Source of the DNA: Petropleomorpha daqingensis
GTDB lineage: Bacteria; Actinomycetota; Actinomycetes; Mycobacteriales; Geodermatophilaceae
DNA length: 64,000 bases
NCBI RefSeq assembly: GCF_013408985.1
Contig: NZ_JACBZT010000001.1
Coordinates: forward strand, 2,852,001-2,916,000
Direction of reading: 5' to 3'
Numbering within the stretch: the first letter of the stretch is position 1; each line of letters opens with the position of its first letter. The notes beneath the pieces are model-generated. The model had not been told where the DNA came from, did no database searches, and worked only from the letters and a program-made list of their open reading frames with translations. Made by a program: the position numbers and the translations under genes. Positions 9,181 to 19,023 of this stretch are shown here, piece after piece.

Positions 9181-9226
9181 GCGCTTTATCGCGATAAAGC
9201 TCGCGCACTTTATCGCGATAAAGCGC
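9181..9226. terminator. Nested double palindrome filling a convergent intergenic gap
   Basis: Two copies of the self-complementary CTTTATCGCGATAAAG lie at 9184-9199 and 9208-9223. The flanks extend this to a 19-bp perfect inverted repeat (9181-9199 with 9208-9226) around an 8-base loop. It fills the gap between the hydrolase stop and the trpB2 stop. The sequence can fold as one long hairpin or two small ones. Its AT-rich core is unusual here. Best read as a bidirectional terminator; a tandem operator is the alternative. Confidence 0.7.
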
Positions 9227-9229
9227 GGA

Positions 9230-10600
9230 TCAGGCGGGGACCTCCGGGAGGTCGGCCAGGGCGTCGGCGAAGCGCTCGTCGGGCACGTCCTCGTCCACCA
9301 TGCGGCCGGACAGGTAGGACTCGTACGCGGCCAGGTCGAAGTGCCCGTGCCCGCACAGCGCGGTGAGGATGACCTTCTCCTCCCCGGACTCCGTGCAGGC
9401 CTGCGCCTCGCGGATCGCCGCGGCCAGGGCGTGCGTCGGTTCCGGCGCCGGGACGATCCCCTCGGTGCGCGCGAACTGCAACGCGGCGGCGAAGCACTCG
9501 GTCTGCGGCAGCGCGAGCGCCTCGATCAACCCCAGCTCGTAGACGTGCGAGAGCAGCGGTGACATGCCGTGGTAGCGCAGCCCGCCGGCGTGGATCGGGT
9601 CGGGGATGAACCGGTGGCCGAGGGTGTGCATCTTCAGCAGCGGCGTCATGCCGGCGGTGTCGCCGAAGTCGTAGGCGTAGACGCCGCGGGTCAGCGACGG
9701 GCACGACGCCGGCTCGACGGCCCGGATCGTCGGCGACATCCGGCCGGCCAGCTTCTCCCGCAGGAACGGGAACGCCAGCCCGCCGAAGTTGGAGCCGCCG
9801 CCGGTGCAGCCCACGATCACGTCCGGCTGCTCGTCGACCGCGGCCAGTTGCAGCAGCGCCTCCTCACCGATGACGGTCTGGTGCAGCAGGACGTGGTTGA
9901 GCACGCTGCCCAGCGCGTAGCGGGTGTCGGGGTCCTGCGCGGCGACCTCGACCGCCTCGCTGATCGCGATGCCCAGCGAGCCGGGGTGCTCGGGGTTGTC
10001 GACGCGGATCGCCTTGCCGGCCTGCGTCAGGTCGGACGGCGACCTGTGCACCTGCGCGCCGTAGGTCTCCATCATGATCCGGCGGTAGGGCTTCTGGTCG
10101 TACGAGGCGCCGACCATCCAGACCTCGCACTCGAGGCCGAACAGCGCGCTGGCGAACGAGAGCGCGGTGCCCCACTGCCCGGCGCCGGTCTCCGTCGTCA
10201 GCTTCCGGACGCCGGCCTTCGCGTTGTAGAAGGCCTGCGGCACCGCGGTGTTCGGCTTGTGCGAGCCGGCGGGGGAGACGCCCTCGTACTTGTAGTAGAT
10301 CCGCGCCGGTGTCCCGAGCGCCTGCTCCAGCCGGTGCGCGCGGTACAAGGGCGAGGGCCGCCACAGCTTGTAGACGTCGAGCACCTCGCCGGGGATGTCG
10401 ACGTACCGCTCCCCGGTGACCTCCTGGAGGATCAGGTCCATCGGGAACAGCGGCGCCAGGTCGTCGGGCCCGACCGGTTGCAGGGTGCCCGGGTGCAGCG
10501 GCGGTGGCGGCGGGCTCGGCAGGTCGGGGACGACGTTGTACCACTGCGTCGGCAGCTGCGATTCGTCCAGAAGGATCTTGTGCTGCGCCGTCCCGGCCAT
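9230..10600 (-). CDS. trpB2: TrpB2-type tryptophan synthase beta-like enzyme
   Basis: A 456-residue PLP enzyme of the TrpB2 (TIGR01415-like) group. It is longer than canonical TrpB and carries an N-terminal extension with a proline run at about 29-34. The PLP lysine is K115 in GSHKPNTA, and GCTGGGSN is the phosphate-binding loop. Members condense indole or a related acceptor with serine or O-phosphoserine. No trpA or other trp gene is nearby, so a stand-alone indole-salvage role is possible. ATG 10600 has GGAGGG six bases upstream. Confidence 0.88.
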   Translation of the reverse strand: MAGTAQHKILLDESQLPTQWYNVVPDLPSPPPPPLHPGTLQPVGPDDLAPLFPMDLILQEVTGERYVDIPGEVLDVYKLWRPSPLYRAHRLEQALGTPARIYYKYEGVSPAGSHKPNTAVPQAFYNAKAGVRKLTTETGAGQWGTALSFASALFGLECEVWMVGASYDQKPYRRIMMETYGAQVHRSPSDLTQAGKAIRVDNPEHPGSLGIAISEAVEVAAQDPDTRYALGSVLNHVLLHQTVIGEEALLQLAAVDEQPDVIVGCTGGGSNFGGLAFPFLREKLAGRMSPTIRAVEPASCPSLTRGVYAYDFGDTAGMTPLLKMHTLGHRFIPDPIHAGGLRYHGMSPLLSHVYELGLIEALALPQTECFAAALQFARTEGIVPAPEPTHALAAAIREAQACTESGEEKVILTALCGHGHFDLAAYESYLSGRMVDEDVPDERFADALADLPEVPA

Positions 10601-10646
10601 GGCGTTCCCTCCGCCTCTGAGTGGCGGCGAGCCTAGGGCGTCGGCG

Positions 10647-10690
10647 CGGTTTCGCGCGCCTGACCGTGCGCGGTCAAGCGCGCGAAACCG
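10647..10690. repeat. Dispersed palindrome, copy 1 (CGGTTTCGCGCGC family)
   Basis: A 20-bp stem with one mismatch (10647-10666 with 10671-10690) around the loop TGCG. It lies between the dapD stop and the trpB2 start on the minus strand. The outer arms CGGTTTCGCGCGC and GCGCGCGAAACCG recur at 56278 and 58631. It probably ends dapD transcription. Confidence 0.8.
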
Positions 10691-10696
10691 TGCTGT

Positions 10697-11671
10697 TCAG
10701 TTCGCGTGGAGGGTGGCGTTGAGGGCGCCCCAGTCGCCGTCGCGCGGGAGCGCCTCGAGCGCGCCGCTGACGCTGTTGCGGCGGAACAGCAGCCCGTCGC
10801 GGCCGGAGAGCTCGCGGGCCTTCACCGTCGAGCCGTCGGGCAGCGCGACCACCGAGCCCGCGGTCACGTAGCAGCCGGCCTCGACCACGCACCGGTCGCC
10901 GAGGGAGATCCCGATGCCGGCGTTGGCCCCGAGCAGGCAGCCGCTGCCGATGGAGACGACCTCCTTGCCGCCGCCCGACAGCGTCCCCATGATCGAGGCC
11001 CCGCCGCCGATGTCGCTGTCCGGCCCGACGACGACGCCCGCGCTGATCCGCCCCTCCACCATCGACGGACCGAGGGTGCCGGCGTTGTAGTTGACGAAGC
11101 CCTCGTGCATGACCGTGGTGCCCTCGGCCAGGTGCGCGCCGAGCCGGACCCGGTCGGCGTCGGCGATCCGCACCCCCGACGGGACGACGTAGTCGACCAT
11201 CCGCGGGAACTTGTCGACGCCGAACACGGTGAGGTTGCCGACGGCGGCCCGCAGCCGGGCGCCGCTGAACCCGGCCGCCTCGACCGGCCCGGCCGACGTC
11301 CACGCCACGTTGGTGAGCAGGCCGAAGATGCCGTCGAGGTTGATGCTGCGGGGCTTGACCAGCCGGTGGGAGAGCAGGTGCAGCCGCAGGTAGATGTCGT
11401 AGGCGTCGACCGGCGGGGCGGACAGGTCGGGGATCACGGTCCGGACGCCGATCACCTCGACCCCGCGCGCGTCGTCGGTGCGCAGCAGCCGGCCGAGGTC
11501 GGGTCCGAGGTCGCCGGCCAGCTCCAGCGCGCCCAGCCGGCTCGTGCCCGGGGTGCCGCCCTCGGGCACGTCGAGGACCGGTGCGGGGAACCAGGTGTCG
11601 AGCACGGTCCCGGACGGCGTCACGGTGGCCAGCCCGGTGCCGACGGCGGAGGAGGTCACGGCGGAGGTCAC
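10697..11671 (-). CDS. dapD: Tetrahydrodipicolinate N-succinyltransferase DapD
   Basis: A 324-residue actinobacterial DapD. It transfers succinyl from succinyl-CoA to tetrahydrodipicolinate, the first succinylase step of diaminopimelate synthesis. The C-terminal half shows the left-handed parallel beta-helix hexapeptide pattern ([20 protein letters not shown]). [14 protein letters not shown] matches the active-site region of the mycobacterial enzyme. It is divergent from dapE. GTG 11671 is chosen because TAGCGT lies eight bases upstream; GTG 11659 is less likely. Confidence 0.92.
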   Translation of the reverse strand: MTSAVTSSAVGTGLATVTPSGTVLDTWFPAPVLDVPEGGTPGTSRLGALELAGDLGPDLGRLLRTDDARGVEVIGVRTVIPDLSAPPVDAYDIYLRLHLLSHRLVKPRSINLDGIFGLLTNVAWTSAGPVEAAGFSGARLRAAVGNLTVFGVDKFPRMVDYVVPSGVRIADADRVRLGAHLAEGTTVMHEGFVNYNAGTLGPSMVEGRISAGVVVGPDSDIGGGASIMGTLSGGGKEVVSIGSGCLLGANAGIGISLGDRCVVEAGCYVTAGSVVALPDGSTVKARELSGRDGLLFRRNSVSGALEALPRDGDWGALNATLHAN

Positions 11672-11685
11672 GGACGACGACGCTA
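11672..11685 (-). promoter_or_regulatory. Leaderless promoter of dapD
   Basis: On the minus strand TAGCGT (11685-11680), eight bases, then GTG 11671. It faces away from the dapE promoter, and the two -10 elements are 45 bp apart. Confidence 0.6.
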
Positions 11686-11730
11686 CCGACCGGCCCGCGT
11701 GCTGCTCCGCCCGGAGCCAGGTGCCGCCCG

Positions 11731-11744
11731 TACGCTCGACGGTC
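11731..11744 (+). promoter_or_regulatory. Leaderless promoter of dapE
   Basis: TACGCT at 11731-11736, eight bases, then GTG 11745. No Shine-Dalgarno precedes this GTG; the AGGAGG at 11761 lies inside the gene. Confidence 0.6.
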
Positions 11745-12862
11745 GTGGGGACACCGCAGCAGGAGGTTCGGCCGGTACTCGACCTCGAGGACGACGTCCT
11801 GACCCTGACCCGGGCGCTGGTCGACATCCCGTCGGTCTCGGGCAGCGAAGGCGTCCTGGCCGACGCGGTCGAGACCGCGCTGCGAGGGCTCGGCGGCCTC
11901 GAGGTCGAGCGGGTGGGCGACGCCGTCCTCGCCCGGACCAACCTCGGCAAGCCCGGCCGCGTCGTCCTCGCCGGGCACCTCGACACCGTGCCGATCGCCG
12001 ACAACGTGCCCAGCACCCTGGACGGCGACCGGCTGTACGGCTGCGGCACCAGCGACATGAAGGCCGGCGACGCGGTGATGCTGCGGCTGGCCGGGCGCTT
12101 CGGAGTCCACGGCGCCGACCCGGCGCACGATCTCACCTTCGTCTTCTACGACAACGAGGAGGTCGAGCACGCCAGGAACGGGCTCGGCCGGGTCGCCCGC
12201 GAGCGCCGCGGCTGGCTCTACGGCGATCTCGCGATCCTGCTCGAGCCCACGGACGGCGAGATCGAGGCCGGCTGCCAGGGCACGCTGCGCGCGGTGATCG
12301 AGCTGAAGGGCCGCCGTGCGCACTCCGCCCGCAGCTGGCTCGGCGTCAACGCCATCCACGCCGCGGCCGACGTCCTGACCACCCTGGCCGGCTACCGGGC
12401 GCGCGAGGTCGAGATCGACGGGTGCACCTACCGCGAGGGGCTCAACGCCGTGCTGATCGACGGCGGGGTCGCCGGCAACGTCGTCCCCGACCAGTGCTCG
12501 ATCACCGTGAACTTCCGCTACGCGCCCGACCGCGACGAGGACGCCGCCGAGGCGCACGTGCGCGAGGTGTTCGCCGACGCGCTCGCCGCCGGCGCGAGCC
12601 TGACCGTCACCGACAACGCCGGCGGCGCGCTGCCCGGGCTCTCCGAGCCGGCCGCGGCCGCGTTCGTCGCCGCGGTCGGGCGCCCGGCCCGGGCCAAGCT
12701 CGGCTGGACCGACGTCGCCCGGTTCGCCGCCTTCGGCATCCCCGCTGTCAACTACGGCCCGGGGGATCCGCAGCTCGCGCACACCCGTGAGGAATCCGTC
12801 CGCGTCGACGCCCTGCAGCCCGCCGAGGACGCCCTGACCGCCTACCTGTCCGGAGGCCCCGA

Positions 12863-12866
<4 letters not shown>
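11745..12866 (+). CDS. dapE: Succinyl-diaminopimelate desuccinylase DapE
   Basis: A 373-residue M20 metallopeptidase-family enzyme that hydrolyses N-succinyl-LL-diaminopimelate. Metal and catalytic motifs are [18 protein letters not shown] and DNEEVEH, with dimerisation-domain motif KGRRAHSAR. It lies back to back with dapD and 10.7 kb from dapC. Its stop overlaps the LOG-protein start (ATGA), as in mycobacteria. Confidence 0.93.
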
Positions 12867-13708
<842 letters not shown>

Positions 13709-13709
13709 C

Positions 13710-14060
13710 GTGCTCGCGTTCCTGCTGCTCGTCGTCGGGGTGCTGCTGGTCGGCGGCCTGCTCTTCCTCGGCGGCTCGCTGCTGCTCGGGCGCGGCGAGA
13801 CCCAGCCGCCGGCCGAGCTGGACCGCTCCCCGGTGGAGCTCCCCGACGACCGGCCGGTGGTCAGCGACGACCTCCGCGCGCTGCGCATCTCGGTCGCCTT
13901 CCGCGGCTACCGGATGACCGAGGTCGACTGGCTGATCGACCAGCTGGCCCAGACGCTCGACGAGCGGGACAAGGAGCTGGAGGAGCTGCGCGCCCGGCTG
14001 GCCGAGGCGCAGCCGGCACCTCCGCAGGAGGACGGCGAGGAGCAGCACACCGATGCCTGA
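13710..14060 (+). CDS. Short DivIVA-domain membrane protein
   Basis: 116 residues: one N-terminal transmembrane helix (about 2-27), then a DivIVA-like segment (FRGYRMTEVDWLIDQLAQTLDERDKELEELRARL) that should form a coiled coil. This matches the small DivIVA-domain protein found between the LOG gene and tag in mycobacteria. The partner and pole-targeting role are not known. GTG 13710 begins one base after the preceding stop. Confidence 0.8.
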   Translation: MLAFLLLVVGVLLVGGLLFLGGSLLLGRGETQPPAELDRSPVELPDDRPVVSDDLRALRISVAFRGYRMTEVDWLIDQLAQTLDERDKELEELRARLAEAQPAPPQEDGEEQHTDA

Positions 14061-14508
14061 GATCCGCGAGAGCATCGACGTCGACGCCCCACCCGAGCAG
14101 GTCTGGGCGGCGCTGACCGACTGGACGGCGCAGGGGCGCTGGATCCTCGCCACCGACGTCCGCCCCGTGGTCGGCCCGTCCCGCGGCGTCGGCGGTCGGC
14201 TGGTCGCGATCACCGGACTGCCGCTCGGCGACCGGCGGCTCGGCGTCGTCGACACGATGGAGATCACCCGCTGGGAACCGCCGTCCCGCCTGGACGTGCT
14301 GCACACCGGCCGGGTGGTGCGCGGGACCGGGACCTTCGAGATCCGCCCGCGCGAGGGCGGGTCGACCTTCACCTGGTCGGAGCAGGTCGAGCTGCCGCTG
14401 GGCGCGCTCGGCCGGCTGGGCTGGCCGGCCGCCGAGCCGCTGGTGCGGGCCGGCTACCGGTACTCGCTGCGGCGCTTCGCCGAGTTCGCCCGCACGTACG
14501 CCGCCTGA
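14053..14508 (+). CDS. SRPBCC (START-like) family protein
   Basis: A 151-residue single-domain protein with the SRPBCC/polyketide-cyclase pattern (IDVDAPPEQVWAALTDW at the N-terminus, a C-terminal helix over the pocket). The family binds hydrophobic ligands; no ligand can be assigned. It overlaps the preceding gene by 8 bp and ends the dapE operon. tag, its usual neighbour, is displaced to 19.0 kb by an accessory insert. Confidence 0.8.
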   Translation: MPEIRESIDVDAPPEQVWAALTDWTAQGRWILATDVRPVVGPSRGVGGRLVAITGLPLGDRRLGVVDTMEITRWEPPSRLDVLHTGRVVRGTGTFEIRPREGGSTFTWSEQVELPLGALGRLGWPAAEPLVRAGYRYSLRRFAEFARTYAA

Positions 14509-14539
14509 CCGCGGTCGGCGCGGGTCACCGGAGGGGGCG

Positions 14540-15193
14540 TCACCCGGCGGGTGCGGCTGCTGCGGATCCGAGGAGTCGACGGAGGGCGGCCTCGTCGCCG
14601 CCGACGACCGCTCTGCCGTCGGCGACCGCAGCGGCGAGCGAGGCGGGGTCGGAGATCAGGGCGTTGAGCGTGGCGGGGTCGGTGCGGAGGACGGCGTCGG
14701 TGTCGGCCGGCGCGCCGGCCTCGACATCGACCTCTCGCCCGTGCGTCCGGATGCTCCAGACCGTGCCGTCGAGCTCGACGCGGTAGGTGGCCGGTGGTGC
14801 CTGCGGATCGGGGCGGAGCGAACCGCGCAGGAACAGCAGCACCGAGGTGGGGCTGAGCCCGACCGGTGCCGGCGGCAACGGCAGCTGCAGGCCCCAGGCG
14901 CCCAAGGCGAGCACGATCGGTTCGAGTTCCCGGCCGAGATCGGTCAGCTCGTAGACCACCGACGCGGCCGGCGGCGGCATCGTGCGACGGCGCAGCACTC
15001 CGCGGCTCTCGAGTTCCCGCAGGCGATCGGAGAGCATGTTCGAGCTCGCCTTCGGCAGCGCGCGGCGGAGGTCGGTGAAACGCTGCGGACCGAGGAGCAG
15101 CTCGCGCACCACCAGCAGCGCCCAGCGTTCCCCGACCGCGTCCAGGGCGCGGGCGATCCCACAGGCGTCGCCGTAACTGCGGCTCGTCGGCAT
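14540..15193 (-). CDS. HxlR-family regulator fused to an SCP2-like domain
   Basis: 217 residues. The N-terminal winged helix (about 5-100; ERWALLVVRELLLGPQRFTDLRR) is HxlR type. The C-terminal half (about 110-217) resembles an SCP2 lipid-binding domain and may sense a hydrophobic ligand. ATG 15193 is preferred over GTG 15199 because AGGAGG lies five bases before the ATG but directly abuts the GTG. It is divergent from a VOC gene. Confidence 0.85.
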   Translation of the reverse strand: MPTSRSYGDACGIARALDAVGERWALLVVRELLLGPQRFTDLRRALPKASSNMLSDRLRELESRGVLRRRTMPPPAASVVYELTDLGRELEPIVLALGAWGLQLPLPPAPVGLSPTSVLLFLRGSLRPDPQAPPATYRVELDGTVWSIRTHGREVDVEAGAPADTDAVLRTDPATLNALISDPASLAAAVADGRAVVGGDEAALRRLLGSAAAAPAG

Positions 15194-15213
15194 GTCCACC
15201 TCCTACGGATGCC

Positions 15214-15249
15214 TTGATAGTAACGTGCAAGTACTCGGTTGTTTATCAA
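15214..15249. promoter_or_regulatory. Putative operator/promoter between hxlR-scp2 and VOC gene
   Basis: TTGATA (15214-15219) and TATCAA (15244-15249) form an inverted pair with a 24-bp spacer. Inside is GTGCAAGTAC, which resembles half of the clear HxlR operator at 25299. The 118-bp divergent region is locally AT-rich. The sequence alone does not prove binding. Confidence 0.4.
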
Positions 15250-15311
15250 AACCTTGACGCGCTACGGTGGCCGTCGGCCGGTGAAGGTCCACACGGAGGA
15301 AGGGGACGGGC

Positions 15312-15695
15312 ATGGGACATCCCGTGGTGCACTTCGAGGTCATCGGAGCCGACCCGCAGCGGTTGCGGAGCTACTACGGGGAGCTGTTCGGCTGGCGGTT
15401 CGACACCTCCGGGCCCGTTGCCGCAGCGGTCTCCGAGCCGGGCAACTACGGCTTCATCAGCGGCGACGTCACACCTGACGGGGTGGGCATCCCCGGGGGT
15501 GTGGGCGGCGGCGCGGGCTACCCCCCGAGGGCGCTGTTCTACGTCGGCGTGCCTGCTGTGGAGGCCGCGCTCGAGCAGGCAGAACAGCTGGGTGGAACGC
15601 GTGTGTCGGGCCCGCACCGCCACGACGGTGGCCTCGTCGTCGGCTTCTTCCACGATCCGGAGGGCAACCTGGTCGGAGTGGCCGGCCCCGCCTGA
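15312..15695 (+). CDS. VOC-superfamily (glyoxalase-like) protein
   Basis: A 127-residue paired beta-alpha-beta-beta-beta protein: HFEVIGADPQRLRSYYGELFGW at the start and FHDPEGNLVGV at the end. Metal-ligand candidates are the N-terminal His and a C-terminal Glu. It could be a dioxygenase, glyoxalase-like or resistance protein. ATG 15312 follows a purine-rich GGAGGAAGGGGA. It is the probable target of the divergent HxlR-SCP2 regulator. Confidence 0.8.
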   Translation: MGHPVVHFEVIGADPQRLRSYYGELFGWRFDTSGPVAAAVSEPGNYGFISGDVTPDGVGIPGGVGGGAGYPPRALFYVGVPAVEAALEQAEQLGGTRVSGPHRHDGGLVVGFFHDPEGNLVGVAGPA

Positions 15696-15768
15696 CCGCA
15701 GCGCTGCCCCGTCGGCGTGACCCCGGCTTCACTTGCCGGTCCGGGGTGCAGGCCCTGGGATGGTCCGC

Positions 15769-17082
15769 GTGACCGATGTGGACCCCGGCCTCCGGGCCCG
15801 GCTGCGCGACGACCTGCGGCACCGCCTGCGGCCGATGACCGGTCGGGACCCACGCGAGCGGGACCGGTCGGCGACCCCGATCGAGCTGCTCTACGACCTG
15901 ACCTACGTCATCGCGTTCGGTGCAGCGGCCGAGCTGTTGGCGCACCACGTCTCGGCCGGGGAGGTCGGACCGGCGGTCGGCGCGTACGTCTTCGCGATCT
16001 TCGCGGTCAGCTGGGCGTGGATGAACTTCACCTGGTTCGCCTCCGCCTACGGCAACGACGACGCGCTGTTCCGGGTCGCGACCATCGTGCAGATGGTCGG
16101 TGTCGTCGTGCTGACCCTGGGCCTGCCGGTGAGCTTCGAGGCCGCCGCGGAGGGGCACAGCCCGAACAACGCGCTGATGGTCGTCGGGTACGTGGTCATG
16201 CGGGTGCCCCTGATCGGGCTCTGGCTGCGGGCGGCCCGGCAGGACCCGGAGCACCGACGGACCGCGGTGGCCTACGCGGTGATGATCGCGATCGCGCAGA
16301 TCGGGTGGGTGCTCACCACGCTCGTCCCCGCGCCGGTCGCCGTCACGGTCGCGCTGCTGGTGGCGCTGGCGCTGGCGGAGATGGCGGCCCCGGTGGTGGC
16401 CGAGCGGAAGCTCGGGCGGCTGCCGTGGAACGCCGGACACATCGCGGAGCGCTTCAGCCTGCTGACCCTCATCACCCTCGGCGAGGTCGTCGCCGCCACG
16501 ACGGGTGCGGTGGGCGCCCTGGCCGGGGCGCAGGGCTGGTCGGTCGCGGCAGGGGCGATCGCGGCCTCCGGGCTGGTGCTGGCCGCGTCGCTGTGGTGGG
16601 CCTACTTCCTCATCCCCTCGCGGGCGATCCTCGAGCAGTGGCCCGGGCGGACGTGGGCGTGGCGGTACGCCCATCTGCCGATGTTCGGCTCGATCGCCGC
16701 TGTCGGTGCCGGACTACGGGTCGCCGCGGCCGCCGTCGAGGAACAGGAGGTCTCGTTGGTGCAGATCGCCGTCGCCCTCGCCGTGCCCGTCGGCGCCGTG
16801 ATCGTGACGATCTTCGCCACCTGGAGCGTGCTGATGCGCTCCTACGACCTGACGCACGTGCCGCTGTTCGTCCTGACGCTGATCCCGCTCGTGGCCGCGG
16901 TCGTCGTCGCGGCGATCGCCGGCCGGCACGGTCCCGTGGATCTCGAGTCGCCCGCGGACACGACGGCGCTGGTCACGGTGATCGCGCTGGTGACGCTGTC
17001 GGCCGTCGTGGAGGTGGTCGGGCACGAGCTGGTCGGCTTCCGGCACACGGTCCGGGTGGTGCAGGCCGCCGAAGCGGCCTGA
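15769..17082 (+). CDS. LtrA-like (low temperature requirement A) membrane protein
   Basis: 437 residues with about twelve hydrophobic segments. ATPIELLYDLTYVIAF and GHIAERFSLLTLITLGE are the two conserved LtrA blocks. The family's molecular function is unsettled; it was named from cold-sensitive Listeria mutants. GTG 15769 is taken as start (TGGGAT seven bases upstream); ATG 15760 is the alternative. A 7-bp hairpin at 15720-15747 may end the preceding VOC gene. Confidence 0.85.
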   Translation: MTDVDPGLRARLRDDLRHRLRPMTGRDPRERDRSATPIELLYDLTYVIAFGAAAELLAHHVSAGEVGPAVGAYVFAIFAVSWAWMNFTWFASAYGNDDALFRVATIVQMVGVVVLTLGLPVSFEAAAEGHSPNNALMVVGYVVMRVPLIGLWLRAARQDPEHRRTAVAYAVMIAIAQIGWVLTTLVPAPVAVTVALLVALALAEMAAPVVAERKLGRLPWNAGHIAERFSLLTLITLGEVVAATTGAVGALAGAQGWSVAAGAIAASGLVLAASLWWAYFLIPSRAILEQWPGRTWAWRYAHLPMFGSIAAVGAGLRVAAAAVEEQEVSLVQIAVALAVPVGAVIVTIFATWSVLMRSYDLTHVPLFVLTLIPLVAAVVVAAIAGRHGPVDLESPADTTALVTVIALVTLSAVVEVVGHELVGFRHTVRVVQAAEAA

Positions 17083-17085
17083 GGA

Positions 17086-17706
17086 TCAGTCCAGCGCGAG
17101 GCGGGCGGAGAAGCCGAGCAGCGCCACCCCGGTGGCCGCGTCGAGCGACCGGCGCACCCGGCGGCGGGCCAGCCAGCGCCGGGCCCGGTGCACGCCCGCG
17201 ACCAGCACGAACAGGTACACCAGGCTGAGCGCGGCGTGCGTGGAGGCGAACAGCAGCAGCGCCCACAGCGGCGCGTGCGCGCCGAGGAACGCCGGCAGCA
17301 CCGCGAGGTAGAAGACCAGCACCTTCGGGTTGGTGATGTTGGACAGGAAGCCCTGCCGCCAGCCGGCGAACGCCTGCCCCGAGGAGGCCCGGGGGTCGGG
17401 CGAGGTCGGGTACTCGCCGCGGATCGCCGAGCGCAGGGCCTGGACGGCGAGGAAGACCAGGTAGGCGATGCCGGCCCAGCGGATCGCCTGGAACAGCGGC
17501 TCGATCCGCACGATGACGGCGGCCAGCCCGGCCGCGGCGGCGGCGCCCTGCACGAGGTTCGACGACGTGACGCCGACCGCGCTCCACCAGCCCCGCCGCC
17601 GTCCGCCGACCAGCGCGTTGCGCGTGACCACGGTGAAGTCGGCGCCCGGCACGAGCACGAGCAGGGTGGCGAGCCCCACGAACGCCGCGTAGGCCGACCA
17701 GTCCAC
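17086..17706 (-). CDS. LysE/RhtB family amino-acid exporter
   Basis: 206 residues with six hydrophobic segments, the family's usual size. LVPGADFTVVTRNAL near the N-terminus and FLSNITNPKVLVFY in the middle are diagnostic. It probably exports an amino acid or derivative. GTG 17706 starts five bases after the stop of the upstream TfoX-like gene, so they form an operon. It converges on the LtrA gene with a 3-bp gap. Confidence 0.85.
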   Translation of the reverse strand: MDWSAYAAFVGLATLLVLVPGADFTVVTRNALVGGRRRGWWSAVGVTSSNLVQGAAAAAGLAAVIVRIEPLFQAIRWAGIAYLVFLAVQALRSAIRGEYPTSPDPRASSGQAFAGWRQGFLSNITNPKVLVFYLAVLPAFLGAHAPLWALLLFASTHAALSLVYLFVLVAGVHRARRWLARRRVRRSLDAATGVALLGFSARLALD

Positions 17707-17711
17707 GCCGG

Positions 17712-18053
17712 TCAGGAGCGCTTCCGCGTCCGGACGAATTCCAGGGCCTCCTCGGCGAGGGCCAGGTCGGACTCGGGCGTGCCGTGGTCCAGCGCCACCC
17801 ACTCGCGCATCGGCGACCCGTTGGCGGCGGTGAAGGGCAGCCCGGTGCCCGCGGCGACCAGGCCCTCCACCCGGTGCCGGGGCAGCTTCAGCACGAGGCC
17901 GCCGCCGACGACCATCGCGAAGATCGAGCCGTCGACGGTGAGCGCGGCCGACCCGAACCCGCGCCGCCCGCTCGAGGACGGCGGCCCGACACCGGGACGG
18001 GTCGCCATGACCTCGACGAGGACGGCGAAGCGCTCGGCGGGATCCATCGGCAC
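17712..18053 (-). CDS. TfoX/Sxy N-terminal-domain protein
   Basis: 113 residues. It resembles the TfoX N-terminal domain (FGSAALTVDGSIFAMVVGGGLVLKLP), often found alone in actinobacteria with no known competence role. The start is GTG 18053, directly followed by Pro and Met, chosen because TACCGT lies seven bases upstream. First gene of a two-gene operon with the LysE exporter. Confidence 0.75.
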   Translation of the reverse strand: MPMDPAERFAVLVEVMATRPGVGPPSSSGRRGFGSAALTVDGSIFAMVVGGGLVLKLPRHRVEGLVAAGTGLPFTAANGSPMREWVALDHGTPESDLALAEEALEFVRTRKRS

Positions 18054-18066
18054 GATCCCGACGGTA
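18054..18066 (-). promoter_or_regulatory. Leaderless promoter of tfoX-like/lysE operon
   Basis: On the minus strand TACCGT (18066-18061), seven bases, then GTG 18053. Confidence 0.65.
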
Positions 18067-18119
18067 TTAGGCAGGGACGACGTACGTGGAGTGTCCGTCC
18101 CGATTGAGAGGATCGCGGG

Positions 18120-19013
18120 GTGAGTCGCCGGGGCTGGGTGCTGTTCCTCTCGATGTCGGTCATCTGGGGGATCCCGTACCTGCTGATCAAGGTCGCGGTG
18201 GGGGAGCTGACCCCGGTGCTCGTCGTCTTCGGCCGCTGCGTCGTCGGCGCGGCGATCCTGCTGCCCTGGGCGCTCGCGCAGGGCTGGGTGCGCCCGGCGC
18301 TGCGGCACTGGCGGGCGCTGCTGCTGTTCACGGTGCTCGAGATGGCCGGTCCGTGGCTGCTGCTCTCCTACGCCGAGACGACGTTGTCCAGCTCGCTGAC
18401 CGGCCTGCTCGTGGCCACGACGCCGTTCGTCGCCGCGCTGGCCGGGCGGATCGCCGGCGACGAGGACCGGCTGACCGCCGTCCGGCTGGTCGGCATGGGG
18501 CTCGGCGTCATCGGCATCGTGGCGCTGCTCGGGCTCGACGTCAGCGGCGCCGAGCTGCTGCCGATCGCCGCCGTCGCGCTCACCGTGGTCGGCTACGCCA
18601 CGGGCCCGATGGTGGTCAGCCGGGCGCTGCCCGAGGTGCCGGGCGTGGCCGCGAGCGCCATCGCGCTGTCGGTCACCGCCGTGGTCTACGCGCCGTTCGC
18701 CGTGCCGCAGCTCGGCGACGCCGTGCACGCCTCGGCGAAGGCGCTGCTGTCCGTCGTCGGGCTGGGCATCGTGTGCACGGCGCTGGCCCTCGCGTTGTTC
18801 TTCCTGCTCATCCGCGAGGTCGGTCCGCAGCGGTCGCTGGTCATCACGTTCGTCAACCCGGCCGTCGCCGTCGTCCTCGGGGTGCTGCTGCTCGGCGAGC
18901 CGTTCACCCTCGGCATCGCGCTGGGCCTGCCGCTGGTCCTCGTCGGCTGCGTGCTGGCCACCCGCCGCAGCGCGCCGGTGCCCGCGGCCGAAACCGTCGT
19001 CACCCCCGGTTAG
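18120..19013 (+). CDS. EamA/DMT-superfamily transporter
   Basis: 297 residues with ten predicted transmembrane helices as two EamA repeats (SVIWGIPYLLIKVAV in the first, FVNPAVAVVLGVLLLGEP in the second). Exporter of an unidentified metabolite. GTG 18120 follows GAGGAT by six bases. The stop codon TAG forms part of the -10 box of tag downstream. Confidence 0.85.
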   Translation: MSRRGWVLFLSMSVIWGIPYLLIKVAVGELTPVLVVFGRCVVGAAILLPWALAQGWVRPALRHWRALLLFTVLEMAGPWLLLSYAETTLSSSLTGLLVATTPFVAALAGRIAGDEDRLTAVRLVGMGLGVIGIVALLGLDVSGAELLPIAAVALTVVGYATGPMVVSRALPEVPGVAASAIALSVTAVVYAPFAVPQLGDAVHASAKALLSVVGLGIVCTALALALFFLLIREVGPQRSLVITFVNPAVAVVLGVLLLGEPFTLGIALGLPLVLVGCVLATRRSAPVPAAETVVTPG

Positions 19014-19023
19014 CGTTCCGGCC
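19011..19023 (+). promoter_or_regulatory. Leaderless promoter of tag
   Basis: TAGCGT at 19011-19016, seven bases, then GTG 19024. The TAG of the -10 element is also the stop codon of the preceding transporter gene. Confidence 0.65.
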
